Assembly (NCBI GenBank): GCA_902788205.1
Contig: CADAJJ010000026.1
Location: forward strand, 1 to 28,902
DNA length: 28,902 nucleotides
Direction: 5' to 3'
Source of the DNA: RUG023 sp900315435
GTDB lineage: Bacteria > Spirochaetota > Spirochaetia > Sphaerochaetales > Sphaerochaetaceae
This document shows positions 1-8,262 of this stretch, piece after piece. Within the stretch, counting starts at the first letter, position 1. Every line of letters starts with the position of its first letter. A program made the translations under genes and the position numbers. The notes below the pieces were generated by a model that saw only the letters and a program-made list of their open reading frames with translations, did not search any database and was not told the origin of the DNA.

Positions 1-357
1 TGTAGTTGCTTACAAGTTTGAGACTTCATTCCCTTTTTTCATACCCCCCATCCCTTGCGTTTCCGCTTCATCCCACAAAAATCTGTACAGAGCCTTTTTC
101 ATTGAGGAACATCCTGTTTTGAGAAGGTTTGAGGGAGTACTCGTAAGCCTTGGGAACCATATGCGGTCCTGCATGTGGTCTTGGCCATGTTGTCTCTCCT
201 TGTTTGTGTTGGTACTTGCGATCTTGGGACTTCATTCCCTTGTTTCTATCCCTATGGTTTCTTGCGTTTCCGCTTCATCCCACAAACACCTGTATCGAAC
301 CTTTCTCATCTAGTCCACGACAATCTGTGATACGCTGGAGGGCAAGGTAGGTGAACC
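1..357. other. Non-coding leader upstream of the beta-galactosidase gene
   Basis: No convincing gene is seen. The stretch is dominated by two diverged direct-repeat copies (entered separately) and a small hairpin at 156-179 (arms ACCATATGC and GCATGTGGT, loop of 6, one G-U pair). The two short ORFs here read through the repeats and look non-coding. A clear sigma70 promoter for the gene starting at 358 could not be identified, although one must lie here or further upstream. Confidence 0.6.
22..313. repeat. Two-copy direct repeat, about 206 bp apart
   Basis: Copy A covers about 22-105 and copy B about 228-313. GACTTCATTCCCTT is identical at 22-35 and 228-241. A 25-nt core is identical at 55-79 and 262-286. 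The flanks (CTGTA...CCTTT.TCAT) are similar but diverged. The 120-nt spacer between the copies is not duplicated. This could be a duplicated regulatory segment or part of a dispersed intergenic repeat family; only these two copies were noticed in the window. Confidence 0.75.
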
Positions 358-3210
358 ATGGAATTCTCCCTGTCGATGCTCGAGGATCCGGCTTCGTTTC
401 GCGTGGGGGCTCTTGCCCATCACAGCTCCCTTCCCTGCTCACGGCGGAGGGATTGGATTTCCCTTGACGGTACCTGGGCGTTCCGATATGCGTCAACGAC
501 AGACAAGATGCCGCTATCCGTTAACGACCCGTCTGAGGATCTCGCATCCTGGGATACCATCAAGGTCCCCCTCTCCTACGCCCTGCAAGGCTACGGGAAG
601 CCACACTACGTCAACACCCAGTACCCCTGGGATGGACAGGAAGACCTCCATCCTCCCAAGATTCCTTCCAAATACAATCCGGTCGGGGTCTACGCCAGGG
701 ATATCGAATGGAAGGAGAGCGGACAGGAGCTGGTCATCCGCTTCGAGGGAGCCGACAGCGCCCTTGCGCTCTTCTGCAACGGGACATTCGTCGGCTACGG
801 GACCGACAGCTTCACACCGAAAGAGTTCTCCCTGACACCGTTCATCCACCAAGGGAGCAATCGTCTCACTGTCTGGGTATTCCGCTTTTCTTTGGGAAGC
901 TGGTTCGAGGATCAGGATTTCTGGCGCCTGCCTGGCTTGTTCCGCAGCGTCTTTCTGATTCCGCTGAAACGAACCCATATCCAGAACTGGTTCGTCCATG
1001 CCGACCTGGACAAAAGCCTGACCCGGGGAATCCTTTCCGTCGAGATAGAGGTCTCCCATCCGGAAAAAGACATGGAAATAGCCCTCACCTATGGGAAAAA
1101 GACCATCAAATCCAAAATCCTGCAAGGAAGACTTTCATTGGCGGTCAACAACCCTCCGCTCTGGAGCGCCGAAAAGCCTCGTCTGGAAAAGGGCCTCCTC
1201 ACCCTTCAGCAGGGGGACGCGGTCTTGGAGACCATCCCTCTTTCCATCGGATGGCGCAGGGTCGAAATCCGTGAAGGCGTCATCACCCTCAACGGGGAAA
1301 GGTTGGTGTTCAAAGGAGTCAACCGCCACGAGTGGGACATGCGCCGCGCCCGTTCGGTGACCGAGCAGGACATGCTCTGGGACATCAAAACCATGAAACG
1401 CATGGGCATCAACGCGGTACGCACCTGCCACTACCCTGATCAAGAAACATGGTACGACCTCTGTGACCGATACGGCCTATACGTGATCGATGAGACCAAT
1501 CTGGAAACCCACGGTACCTGGCAGAAAATGGGGAAGGTCTCTCCCGACAGGGACACGCTCCCCGGAGACGACCCGCAATACATGCCTCTGGTCCTCGACC
1601 GTCTGGACGCCATGATCGAGCGGGACAAGAACCACCCCTCGATCCTTTTCTGGAGCCTCGGCAACGAAAGCTACGGAGGAAAGAACCTCTGGGAGATGAG
1701 CCGGTATGCCAAGCGCAAGGATCCCTCGCGGCTGGTCCACTACGAAGGGGTGGTCCACGACAGACGATACCCCGACACCAGTGACGTGGAAAGCAGGATG
1801 TACACCCCGGTCGCTGAAATCGAGCAACTGCTCAAGGACCGGCCCGGCAAACCGGTGGTCATGTGCGAGTACAGCCATGCCATGGGCACCTCTCTGGGAG
1901 GACTGGCCGACTACCAACAGTTGCACCGCCGGCAAACACGCTTTCAAGGCGGCTTCATCTGGGACTGGATCGACCAAGGTCTTGTGAGGGGCAAGGAACT
2001 CACCTACGGGGGCGACTGGGGCGATAGGCCCACCGACTATACCTTCTGCTGCAACGGCATCATCGCCGCCGACCGGACACTGACCCCGAAAGTCCAAGAG
2101 GTCAAAGGCTGCTACCAGCCCTTCCATTTCCAGGAGCAGGAAGGGGTGCTCTGGATAACCAACGAGCATCTCTTCACCAATCTCTCCGAGTACCAGACGG
2201 TGGTGCGCGTAGATGGCAGGCAAGAGGTCAGGGACCTTGCCCTCAAGCCAGGCGAGCGTATGCCCCTCGCAGGCTGCCAGAGCTGCAGCATCCGCCTCAA
2301 AAAGCGGACCGCATGGGCCGAGCGTGGCTTTGAGATTGCCTATGGCGAACTGGCCCGCCAGGAACAACCCCGGAGCCTGGAACCGGACACTCGCTCCCCG
2401 TTGGTGGAAGGAAACGTCAACTACGGTTTCCATGGCTTACGACTTCACAGTTTGGTCAGCAGGGAAAGCGGCATGCTGGTATCGCTACGTTCCGGTCGAG
2501 GCGAGTTGCTGGCAAGCCCTGCCCGCCTTTCCCTTTCCCGTGCGACGACGGACAATGACCGGGGTTGCGGGATGATGGCACGGTACGCGCCCTTCTTCAT
2601 CGCCGGTTCCTGCCCCGCCTGCCGCGGGGTGGAATGGGATGGAACGCGCATCCAGGCCCTGTTGACCCTCCCAATCTTGGGAAGCGATGTGCATATAGCC
2701 TATCAGGCCGACGAGGAAGGAGCCCTGACCGTCACCATGACCTGGATGGGAAAAACCATGGAGATGCCGCGTTTTGGCATGGAGCTCATCCTTCCCGCAG
2801 CTGCCAGCGAAGTCACCTATACCGGCCTTGGGCCCGAGGCGACCTACCCGGATAGGCGCTATGGCGCGCGCCGGGGCACCTTCCACTTCGACGCGAAGGA
2901 CAATCTGCCCCACTATGTGCGGCCCCAGGAGGAAGGGGGCAGGTGGGAAACGACCCGCATGGAGGTGGGAGGCTTGCTGGTCCTGGAGTCCGCGCCTTGC
3001 TTCGCCAACGTCCTTCCCTGGACGGCAGAAGAAATCGAGCAGGCCAGGCATCCTGACGAGCTTCCGCCCATCACCAAGACGGTAGTGACGCTCAGCAAGG
3101 GTACCTTGGGCATCGGGGGCGACAACAGCTGGGGAGCCACACCACACGAAGACGCCCTTTTCACGATGGAGCAAGGAGAGTCCTTCACCTTCCGTCTGTC
3201 GGCTCGATGA
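358..3210 (+). CDS. lacZ: GH2 beta-galactosidase (LacZ type)
   Basis: A 950-residue protein with full-length LacZ architecture. It has an N-terminal jelly-roll sugar-binding domain (about 30-195), an Ig-like domain, a TIM barrel (about 300-590) and a C-terminal beta-galactosidase small-chain domain (about 680-945, with the typical RATTDNDRG stretch). The predicted acid/base is Glu437 in GNES and the nucleophile is Glu504 in MCEYSHAMG. It should hydrolyse terminal beta-galactosides. No signal peptide is seen, so it is probably cytoplasmic. The ATG at 358 follows a weak AGGTAGGTG ribosome site. The gene is convergent with the lyase gene on the other strand and the two coding ends overlap by 26 nt. 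Its neighbours suggest it trims galactose from imported uronate-containing oligosaccharides; the true substrate is inferred, and other GH2 beta-glycosidase activities are possible. Confidence 0.88.
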   Translation: MEFSLSMLEDPASFRVGALAHHSSLPCSRRRDWISLDGTWAFRYASTTDKMPLSVNDPSEDLASWDTIKVPLSYALQGYGKPHYVNTQYPWDGQEDLHPPKIPSKYNPVGVYARDIEWKESGQELVIRFEGADSALALFCNGTFVGYGTDSFTPKEFSLTPFIHQGSNRLTVWVFRFSLGSWFEDQDFWRLPGLFRSVFLIPLKRTHIQNWFVHADLDKSLTRGILSVEIEVSHPEKDMEIALTYGKKTIKSKILQGRLSLAVNNPPLWSAEKPRLEKGLLTLQQGDAVLETIPLSIGWRRVEIREGVITLNGERLVFKGVNRHEWDMRRARSVTEQDMLWDIKTMKRMGINAVRTCHYPDQETWYDLCDRYGLYVIDETNLETHGTWQKMGKVSPDRDTLPGDDPQYMPLVLDRLDAMIERDKNHPSILFWSLGNESYGGKNLWEMSRYAKRKDPSRLVHYEGVVHDRRYPDTSDVESRMYTPVAEIEQLLKDRPGKPVVMCEYSHAMGTSLGGLADYQQLHRRQTRFQGGFIWDWIDQGLVRGKELTYGGDWGDRPTDYTFCCNGIIAADRTLTPKVQEVKGCYQPFHFQEQEGVLWITNEHLFTNLSEYQTVVRVDGRQEVRDLALKPGERMPLAGCQSCSIRLKKRTAWAERGFEIAYGELARQEQPRSLEPDTRSPLVEGNVNYGFHGLRLHSLVSRESGMLVSLRSGRGELLASPARLSLSRATTDNDRGCGMMARYAPFFIAGSCPACRGVEWDGTRIQALLTLPILGSDVHIAYQADEEGALTVTMTWMGKTMEMPRFGMELILPAAASEVTYTGLGPEATYPDRRYGARRGTFHFDAKDNLPHYVRPQEEGGRWETTRMEVGGLLVLESAPCFANVLPWTAEEIEQARHPDELPPITKTVVTLSKGTLGIGGDNSWGATPHEDALFTMEQGESFTFRLSAR

Positions 3211-4822
3211 CCCAAGAGAAGGGCCCTCCGGTGACCAGCAGACGCCAAAGGCTCCCCTCCCATGCCAGACGCAGGCGGGTATCGGTGACCGGAATCTCCT
3301 CGAGGATAGCGGCGACGGGTTCCAAGAATCGGATCACTCCCAGCCCAGGGTAGCGGATTCGCCGCCCCTCGATTTCGGGCTTCGTCTGGCTGATCAAGGT
3401 CAGCACGGAATCCTGAGGGCAGGTATCCTTGACAGAAATCTTCCTGTCTATGGAGAAAGCGCGTCTCCACTTCCACCCCTGCGGATAGGCTTCGTCGAAG
3501 ATTCCCTCGAAGCCCCGTACGTCGCTTCTGGTCACCTGCGCCTTCCCGTCGCTTTTCTGTTCCCCGCCCTGGGGGTTGACCGTGTTGTGCCAGGGACTGC
3601 GCATGGTCCAGATGGTGTACCGCTCCGGACTGAAGGTCTTTCCGGTATACGTCTCCACCCCTGCGTCGACCAACCAAGGCTTTCCTTTCCGGTAAAGGAT
3701 CAGGGAGCCAAGGTCGTTGTGCTGGTGGCTGAAGCCGTTGGAACCGGCCCGAACCCCAAGGTCCCACCCCTCCTTGTGCCAGACGGAAAGTCCGAGCGAT
3801 GGATAGTGATAGTAGGGGAATGGTGGTTGTGTTTCGCTATGTCTCTGATATGTTCCAAGAGAAAGATACCGGATCAGGCCATCGTGCGCGCCATCGGTCG
3901 TAAGGTTTTCCTCGCAGGGAAAGAAACGCCCGCTCCAAAGGATCCGCACATCACCCACCTTCGCCTTGGCCGAGCAATCCCCCCAGTTCAGATACCAAGG
4001 GCCCCCGGCGTGCATCGACAACGGAAAGTCCAGCAAGGACTGCACCTTCGCCGAGGACTCCAGTTTCTCCGCTTCCTCGCAGCCCATCTCCTTCAGCAAG
4101 GCGAGAGAGACCACAAGGGGAAGCGCCGCGTGGGTCCAGTATTCCACCCCTTCGGGATATCCTCCGTCTTCGCCGAGGTCCTTGAGGAAGCACTGGAGGG
4201 TGTAGATCGCCTTGTCAGACAGATACCGCCCGTCAAGAGCGCCACCAGTCAGCAGGAAGACGAGCAGCACGTTGCTCGTGCACCACGGGCTCCAGTTGCA
4301 CATGGGTTCATCCCCATTTCCCATCCACCAGAAATGAGTGGAGCAATAGGGAACCTTGATTCGTTTCTCCAGCTCCGTTTCCAAGCGCTCTTGCAATGGC
4401 CTGTCCAAGGAAACCAGAGTCTGGATGATGGCGAGGGTGGCGCCGGTCTCGGCGGCAAACAGGTCGATGACCGGCCGGTCCGGGTCAGGAACGGGAAGCG
4501 CGGGAGCATCCCTGACATAGGTGTTATGGGCGGGCAGGCACCAGCTGGACTCGGCAAGCAGCAGGTCGATTCCCTCCTCGACCCTCCGCAGGAACTCCGG
4601 TCGAGGCTGGAGCCACTGGGCGATTGCAAACGAGAGAAGCAGGTTCCGTCGCTGGAAATAGGGCTCTTCATAGGAAACCCGGTCTCCCGTCTTGGAAAAG
4701 GCGGCATAGCTCTCCAGATCAAGTTCCGGGTAGCGGGATTCCAGATTCCGGTAGGCAAGCGCGACCGCCTCCTTCGCCTTGAGCGGGTCGATGGCAATCC
4801 TGGGCAACGATTTACAATTCAT
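3185..4822 (-). CDS. Heparinase II/III-like polysaccharide lyase (first copy)
   Basis: A 545-residue protein with an N-terminal alpha/alpha toroid (about 15-290) and a C-terminal heparinase II/III beta-sandwich (about 335-540). Candidate active-site elements are Asn176 in NWSPWCTSN, Tyr222/Tyr228 in GYPEGVEYW, His366/His368 in GFSHQHNDLGS and His412 in SPWHNT. Family members cleave uronic-acid glycosidic bonds by beta-elimination (heparin, alginate and related substrates), leaving a 4,5-unsaturated uronate. No signal peptide is seen, so cytoplasmic action on imported oligosaccharides is inferred. The ATG at 4822 lies inside the end of the response-regulator gene (11-nt overlap), so the lyase is probably co-transcribed and translationally coupled with its own sensor system. 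The specific PL family (PL12, PL21 or an unassigned clade) cannot be decided by eye. Confidence 0.8.
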   Translation of the reverse strand: MNCKSLPRIAIDPLKAKEAVALAYRNLESRYPELDLESYAAFSKTGDRVSYEEPYFQRRNLLLSFAIAQWLQPRPEFLRRVEEGIDLLLAESSWCLPAHNTYVRDAPALPVPDPDRPVIDLFAAETGATLAIIQTLVSLDRPLQERLETELEKRIKVPYCSTHFWWMGNGDEPMCNWSPWCTSNVLLVFLLTGGALDGRYLSDKAIYTLQCFLKDLGEDGGYPEGVEYWTHAALPLVVSLALLKEMGCEEAEKLESSAKVQSLLDFPLSMHAGGPWYLNWGDCSAKAKVGDVRILWSGRFFPCEENLTTDGAHDGLIRYLSLGTYQRHSETQPPFPYYHYPSLGLSVWHKEGWDLGVRAGSNGFSHQHNDLGSLILYRKGKPWLVDAGVETYTGKTFSPERYTIWTMRSPWHNTVNPQGGEQKSDGKAQVTRSDVRGFEGIFDEAYPQGWKWRRAFSIDRKISVKDTCPQDSVLTLISQTKPEIEGRRIRYPGLGVIRFLEPVAAILEEIPVTDTRLRLAWEGSLWRLLVTGGPFSWVIEPTDGR

Positions 4823-6386
4823 CCACCAGCCCTCCCCTGCTCTGGGCGTACTCGCGCGGGCTCATCCCCTCGTGTTGCTTGAAGACTTTGGAAAAATAGG
4901 AACTGTCCTCATATCCAAGCTGGCAGGCGAGCTCGTAGATTTTCCAATTGCCGGTCGCCATCAAAGCCTTGGCTTTCTCCATCTTCTGGCCGGTCGTGTA
5001 CTCCACGAACCCGATATTGGCATAGCGGGAGAAAAGGGTGGAAAGATAGTTCTGGCTGAATCCGAAGAGGGCCGCCACCTCGGAAAGGGAAAGCCGTTTG
5101 TCCAGGTTGGCCTTGATATAGGCCTGCACCCGGTGGACGATGGCGGCCCGCCAGTCCTGGCGTCTGTCCTGCAAGCCTTTCTCCAAACCGTCCCCGAAAT
5201 GCCGCAGGTACTCGCTGCAGAGGGCGGTGGAACGAAAGCGGTAGAGGTTCCGCTGGTCCTCTCCCTGCAGGCGGAAAATCTCCTCGACCAACCGATGGCC
5301 ATCGGGAACCATGGCGATCACCATGGAGACCAGCTGGCTGCAGGCGCTGATGGCAGAAAGGACGTCGGTCGTCTGCTCCAGGGTATGGGCAATCTCGTGG
5401 AAAATCTGGTTCATTTTCGCGCCATCCACCTCGCTGAAAGCTTCAAAGAGCCGGGACTGGAAGGACGCGAGGGCGAAGGGTTGCTCGCCCCGCTCACTGA
5501 CGAAGAGGAGACGTTCGTCCCCTTTGGCTTTCGGTATCGTCTCCAAGGCACGGGTATAGGAGGTACCGATCTCGTAGAGACCTTCGACCACCGGACCTAT
5601 GATGGCGGTGGCTTTCAGGGAAAAGGATTTCTCCAACATGTCGAAACTACGGGAGAAGGAACCGTAAAGCAACTGGTGGCTCTCCCTTTCATGAAGGAAA
5701 CAAATCACCAAGAGACGCTCCAGGTCGAACGGGATGACCTGACAGTCAACCTGTCTGGAAAGGGTTTCCTGCAGCAACTCGGTGGCGGCGATGAACAGGC
5801 GTGTCCGGTCGGACTCCTCTCCACCTTCCAGACACACCAAGGCGGCGCACAGGTAACGGCCACGAGGCTTGATTCCGAGGGACTCGCACTGCGCCTCGAA
5901 CTGTTGCCTTCCAGGAATCAATCCGTTGACTAGACGGACGTAAAAGCGGTCCCGCAGGTTCTGCAGCATGGCGTATTCGGCACCTTGGGCGTGTCCCATG
6001 GCGCGAATCCGCCTTCGGGCCTTTTCCAACGCCTTGGACAGGACTTCGGCGGAAAGGTCCAGCTTGACCAGGTACTCGACCGCGTTCAGGCTGATCGCTT
6101 CGCGAACATAGCTGAACTCCTCATAGCCGGAAAGCAGGATGAAGAGCGGGAGTTCCTGATGGCGGTCGCTGATTTCCTGCATCACCTCGAGCCCCGTCAT
6201 CAGCGGCATGCGCACATCGCTGATGACGATATCGGGCTTTTTCTCGTCAATCGTCTCAAGCAACTGTCTGCCGTTGCGCGCGGTCCCGACAATCTCCAGG
6301 CCCTCGGCCTTCCAGTCGAGAATCGAGCAGAGCCCGGCCAGGACCAGCGGCTCGTCATCAGCCAGCACCACGCTATAGGTTTCCAT
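4812..6386 (-). CDS. AraC-type response regulator (YesN family)
   Basis: A 524-residue protein with an N-terminal receiver domain (1-about 125). It shows the acidic pair Asp10/Asp11, the phosphoacceptor Asp57 in ISDVRMP and the conserved Lys108. A long linker region follows, and a C-terminal AraC-type double helix-turn-helix (about 420-515, containing LGYEDSSYFSKVFK and GMSPREY). The reading frame is open upstream to 6563, but the receiver domain begins at METYSVVLADDE, so the ATG at 6386 is chosen. It overlaps the 3' end of the kinase gene by 14 nt. By family precedent it is phosphorylated by the adjacent kinase and activates the divergent sugar-importer operon. Confidence 0.93.
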   Translation of the reverse strand: METYSVVLADDEPLVLAGLCSILDWKAEGLEIVGTARNGRQLLETIDEKKPDIVISDVRMPLMTGLEVMQEISDRHQELPLFILLSGYEEFSYVREAISLNAVEYLVKLDLSAEVLSKALEKARRRIRAMGHAQGAEYAMLQNLRDRFYVRLVNGLIPGRQQFEAQCESLGIKPRGRYLCAALVCLEGGEESDRTRLFIAATELLQETLSRQVDCQVIPFDLERLLVICFLHERESHQLLYGSFSRSFDMLEKSFSLKATAIIGPVVEGLYEIGTSYTRALETIPKAKGDERLLFVSERGEQPFALASFQSRLFEAFSEVDGAKMNQIFHEIAHTLEQTTDVLSAISACSQLVSMVIAMVPDGHRLVEEIFRLQGEDQRNLYRFRSTALCSEYLRHFGDGLEKGLQDRRQDWRAAIVHRVQAYIKANLDKRLSLSEVAALFGFSQNYLSTLFSRYANIGFVEYTTGQKMEKAKALMATGNWKIYELACQLGYEDSSYFSKVFKQHEGMSPREYAQSRGGLVDEL

Positions 6387-8058
6387 CCACCTTGCCCCTT
6401 CTGGGAAGCAACACCTCGACACTGGTGCCCTTCCCGATCTCGCTCTCCACCCGCAGGCCGTATCGAGGCCCAAACATGCGGACAATCCTCTGATGGACAT
6501 TATACATGCCGATCGACTTGAACATGCCGCTTTTGTTCTCCTGGGGTTTGGAGAGCAGCTCACGCACCTGATGACTGGTCATGCCTACCCCGTCGTCGTG
6601 GATGACGAAGCAGACATCATCCTCTCCCACCGCCCGGGCGCTGACGGTGATGGTCCCGCTCCCCTTGGGTTCGATACCGTGGAAGATGGCGTTCTCCACC
6701 ACCGGTTGGAAGGTGAAACGGGGAATGGCCACATCCATGAACGTTTCCGCAACATCCAGCTTGAGCTCGATCGAGCCTCCGTAGCGATAGCTCTGGATCA
6801 CCGCGTAATCATCAAGCAACGCCAGTTCCTCCCTGATCGCGCACCAGCTCTTGCTCCCCTTGGAAACATGCTGGAGCAACCTGGCCAAGGCGGTCACCAT
6901 CTGGCTGATGCCATCGGCATGCTTCAGGACGGCCATGCACTTGATCGAATTCAGCGTGTTGTTGAGGAAATGCGGATTGATTTGGTTCTGCAACACCCGG
7001 TACTCCAGGTCCTTGCGGTCGGCCTCGTCCTGGATACGGGCCCGGATCAATGCCTCGATTTTCTCCGCCAATTCGTTGATGCCACGTCCGATATCGCCGA
7101 TTTCCGAGTCATACTCGATTGAGGCGTCATGCCGGAAGTCCCCTTCGGCAATCCTTCGCAGGCGGCTCCTGATCCGGATGACGGGAAGACCTACCATCCG
7201 ATTCAGCCACCAGGCCAGCAGGAAACCGATGCCAAGCAGTACCAGCAGCACCCCGAGGAACATCAGCAGGAACCCGCGCTCGGCGTGAAGGGAAAGCGGA
7301 GGCAGATACTGGAAAAGGACCATTCCTTCCTCCTCCATCGTCCAAGAGACCACCCTGCCTCGCCCCTCCGCTTTGGGGGCAAAGGAAAGAAACCTGCTTC
7401 CATCCCACCGCCAGAAGGAGCCACCAACCTCAAGCACCAAGGGAGAAGCCGGCACCGGAAGCTTGTCGGAAAGGATCCTTGTCGACACCTCGACGCACAG
7501 GTACCCCTTCACCGATGAGTCGTTCCAGCTGGAAAGGGGAACACAGAGGGGAATCATCTGCGGGGAACTGGGAGGAAGCAACGGGTCGTCAATCAGTGGC
7601 TGGTACCGTTCGCTCTCGGGAAAGGGGAACACGTCCCCGATTGTGTAGATGGTAAGCGGCCTGCTGACCGAGACGTCGCTACCGACCTGCAACAGCGCCC
7701 GCCTCTGGGGGTCGACGATCACGAAACGCGAGATATAGGCGCTTGCCGGATTACGGATGAACTCGGAGAAAAGCGCTTCATGGGCGCCCAGCAGCAGCGC
7801 GGTATCCTCAGGGTCGGCGAGCCAAGCGTCCACATCGGAGTCAAACTGGGCCCAACGGCAGAGCTCGCGGACCGACCGGAACCCGCTTCCCGCCACCGTG
7901 CCGATGATGCGGAGGTTGTACTCGGCGCTCGATGCCTGAGAGGCTCGGCTGTACTGCCGGTACTGCTGGTAGGCGAACAGGAACACCAAGGCCGAGACCA
8001 GCACCATGACCGTGGTGGTCAACAGCAGGATCTGGCGTTTCAGGGTGTGTCTGGCCAT
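6373..8058 (-). CDS. Sensor histidine kinase (YesM family)
   Basis: A 561-residue membrane sensor. TM1 lies at about 8-30, a roughly 230-residue extracytoplasmic sensor domain follows, and TM2 is at about 262-284. Then come a HAMP segment, a His_kinase dimerisation segment with phospho-acceptor His363 in NQINPHFLNNTLNS, and an HATPase domain with N-box Asn456 and a DDGVGM loop (about 488-493). The frame is open upstream to 8280, but the residues before MARHTLKRQ do not look like protein and would run across the divergent promoter region, so the ATG at 8058 is preferred. No good ribosome site precedes it. A TATACT element (8065-8070, minus sense) lies only 6 nt upstream, hinting at a very short or absent leader. 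The likely signal is an oligosaccharide or liganded binding protein at the membrane. Confidence 0.92.
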   Translation of the reverse strand: MARHTLKRQILLLTTTVMVLVSALVFLFAYQQYRQYSRASQASSAEYNLRIIGTVAGSGFRSVRELCRWAQFDSDVDAWLADPEDTALLLGAHEALFSEFIRNPASAYISRFVIVDPQRRALLQVGSDVSVSRPLTIYTIGDVFPFPESERYQPLIDDPLLPPSSPQMIPLCVPLSSWNDSSVKGYLCVEVSTRILSDKLPVPASPLVLEVGGSFWRWDGSRFLSFAPKAEGRGRVVSWTMEEEGMVLFQYLPPLSLHAERGFLLMFLGVLLVLLGIGFLLAWWLNRMVGLPVIRIRSRLRRIAEGDFRHDASIEYDSEIGDIGRGINELAEKIEALIRARIQDEADRKDLEYRVLQNQINPHFLNNTLNSIKCMAVLKHADGISQMVTALARLLQHVSKGSKSWCAIREELALLDDYAVIQSYRYGGSIELKLDVAETFMDVAIPRFTFQPVVENAIFHGIEPKGSGTITVSARAVGEDDVCFVIHDDGVGMTSHQVRELLSKPQENKSGMFKSIGMYNVHQRIVRMFGPRYGLRVESEIGKGTSVEVLLPRRGKVDGNL

Positions 8059-8262
8059 AGGAACAGTATAGCGGACAATCCACAATCCCCGGCGATATTT
8101 TCCTGTGAAAAAAATTCCGGTTTTCGGAAGAATTTCCTGTTTCTCCCTGTCCACCAGCCGTACACCTGTGAAAATTTTGCAAATTTCCCCAAAGATTTTT
8201 CCTGTACGGTTCGGGAAACCCATGAGGAAATGAGCATGGACACATGCAAAGGAGGAACTCTC
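8059..8262. promoter_or_regulatory. Divergent regulatory region with five CCTGT repeats
   Basis: This 204-bp region separates the divergent sensor/lyase operon from the importer operon. CCTGT occurs five times on the plus strand (starting at 8102, 8136, 8146, 8165 and 8201), four of them in A/T-tract context such as TTTTCCTGTGAAAA, ATTTCCTGTTTC, CACCTGTGAAAAT and TTTTTCCTGTA. Repeated same-strand sites are what AraC-family regulators use, so these are candidate operators for the linked response regulator. No convincing -35/-10 pair is visible for the plus-strand operon. Confidence 0.45.

Noticed and set aside
3587..4882. Plus-strand ORF (431 codons) opposite the first lyase
   Set aside because: The minus strand carries the conserved lyase motifs; this frame has none.
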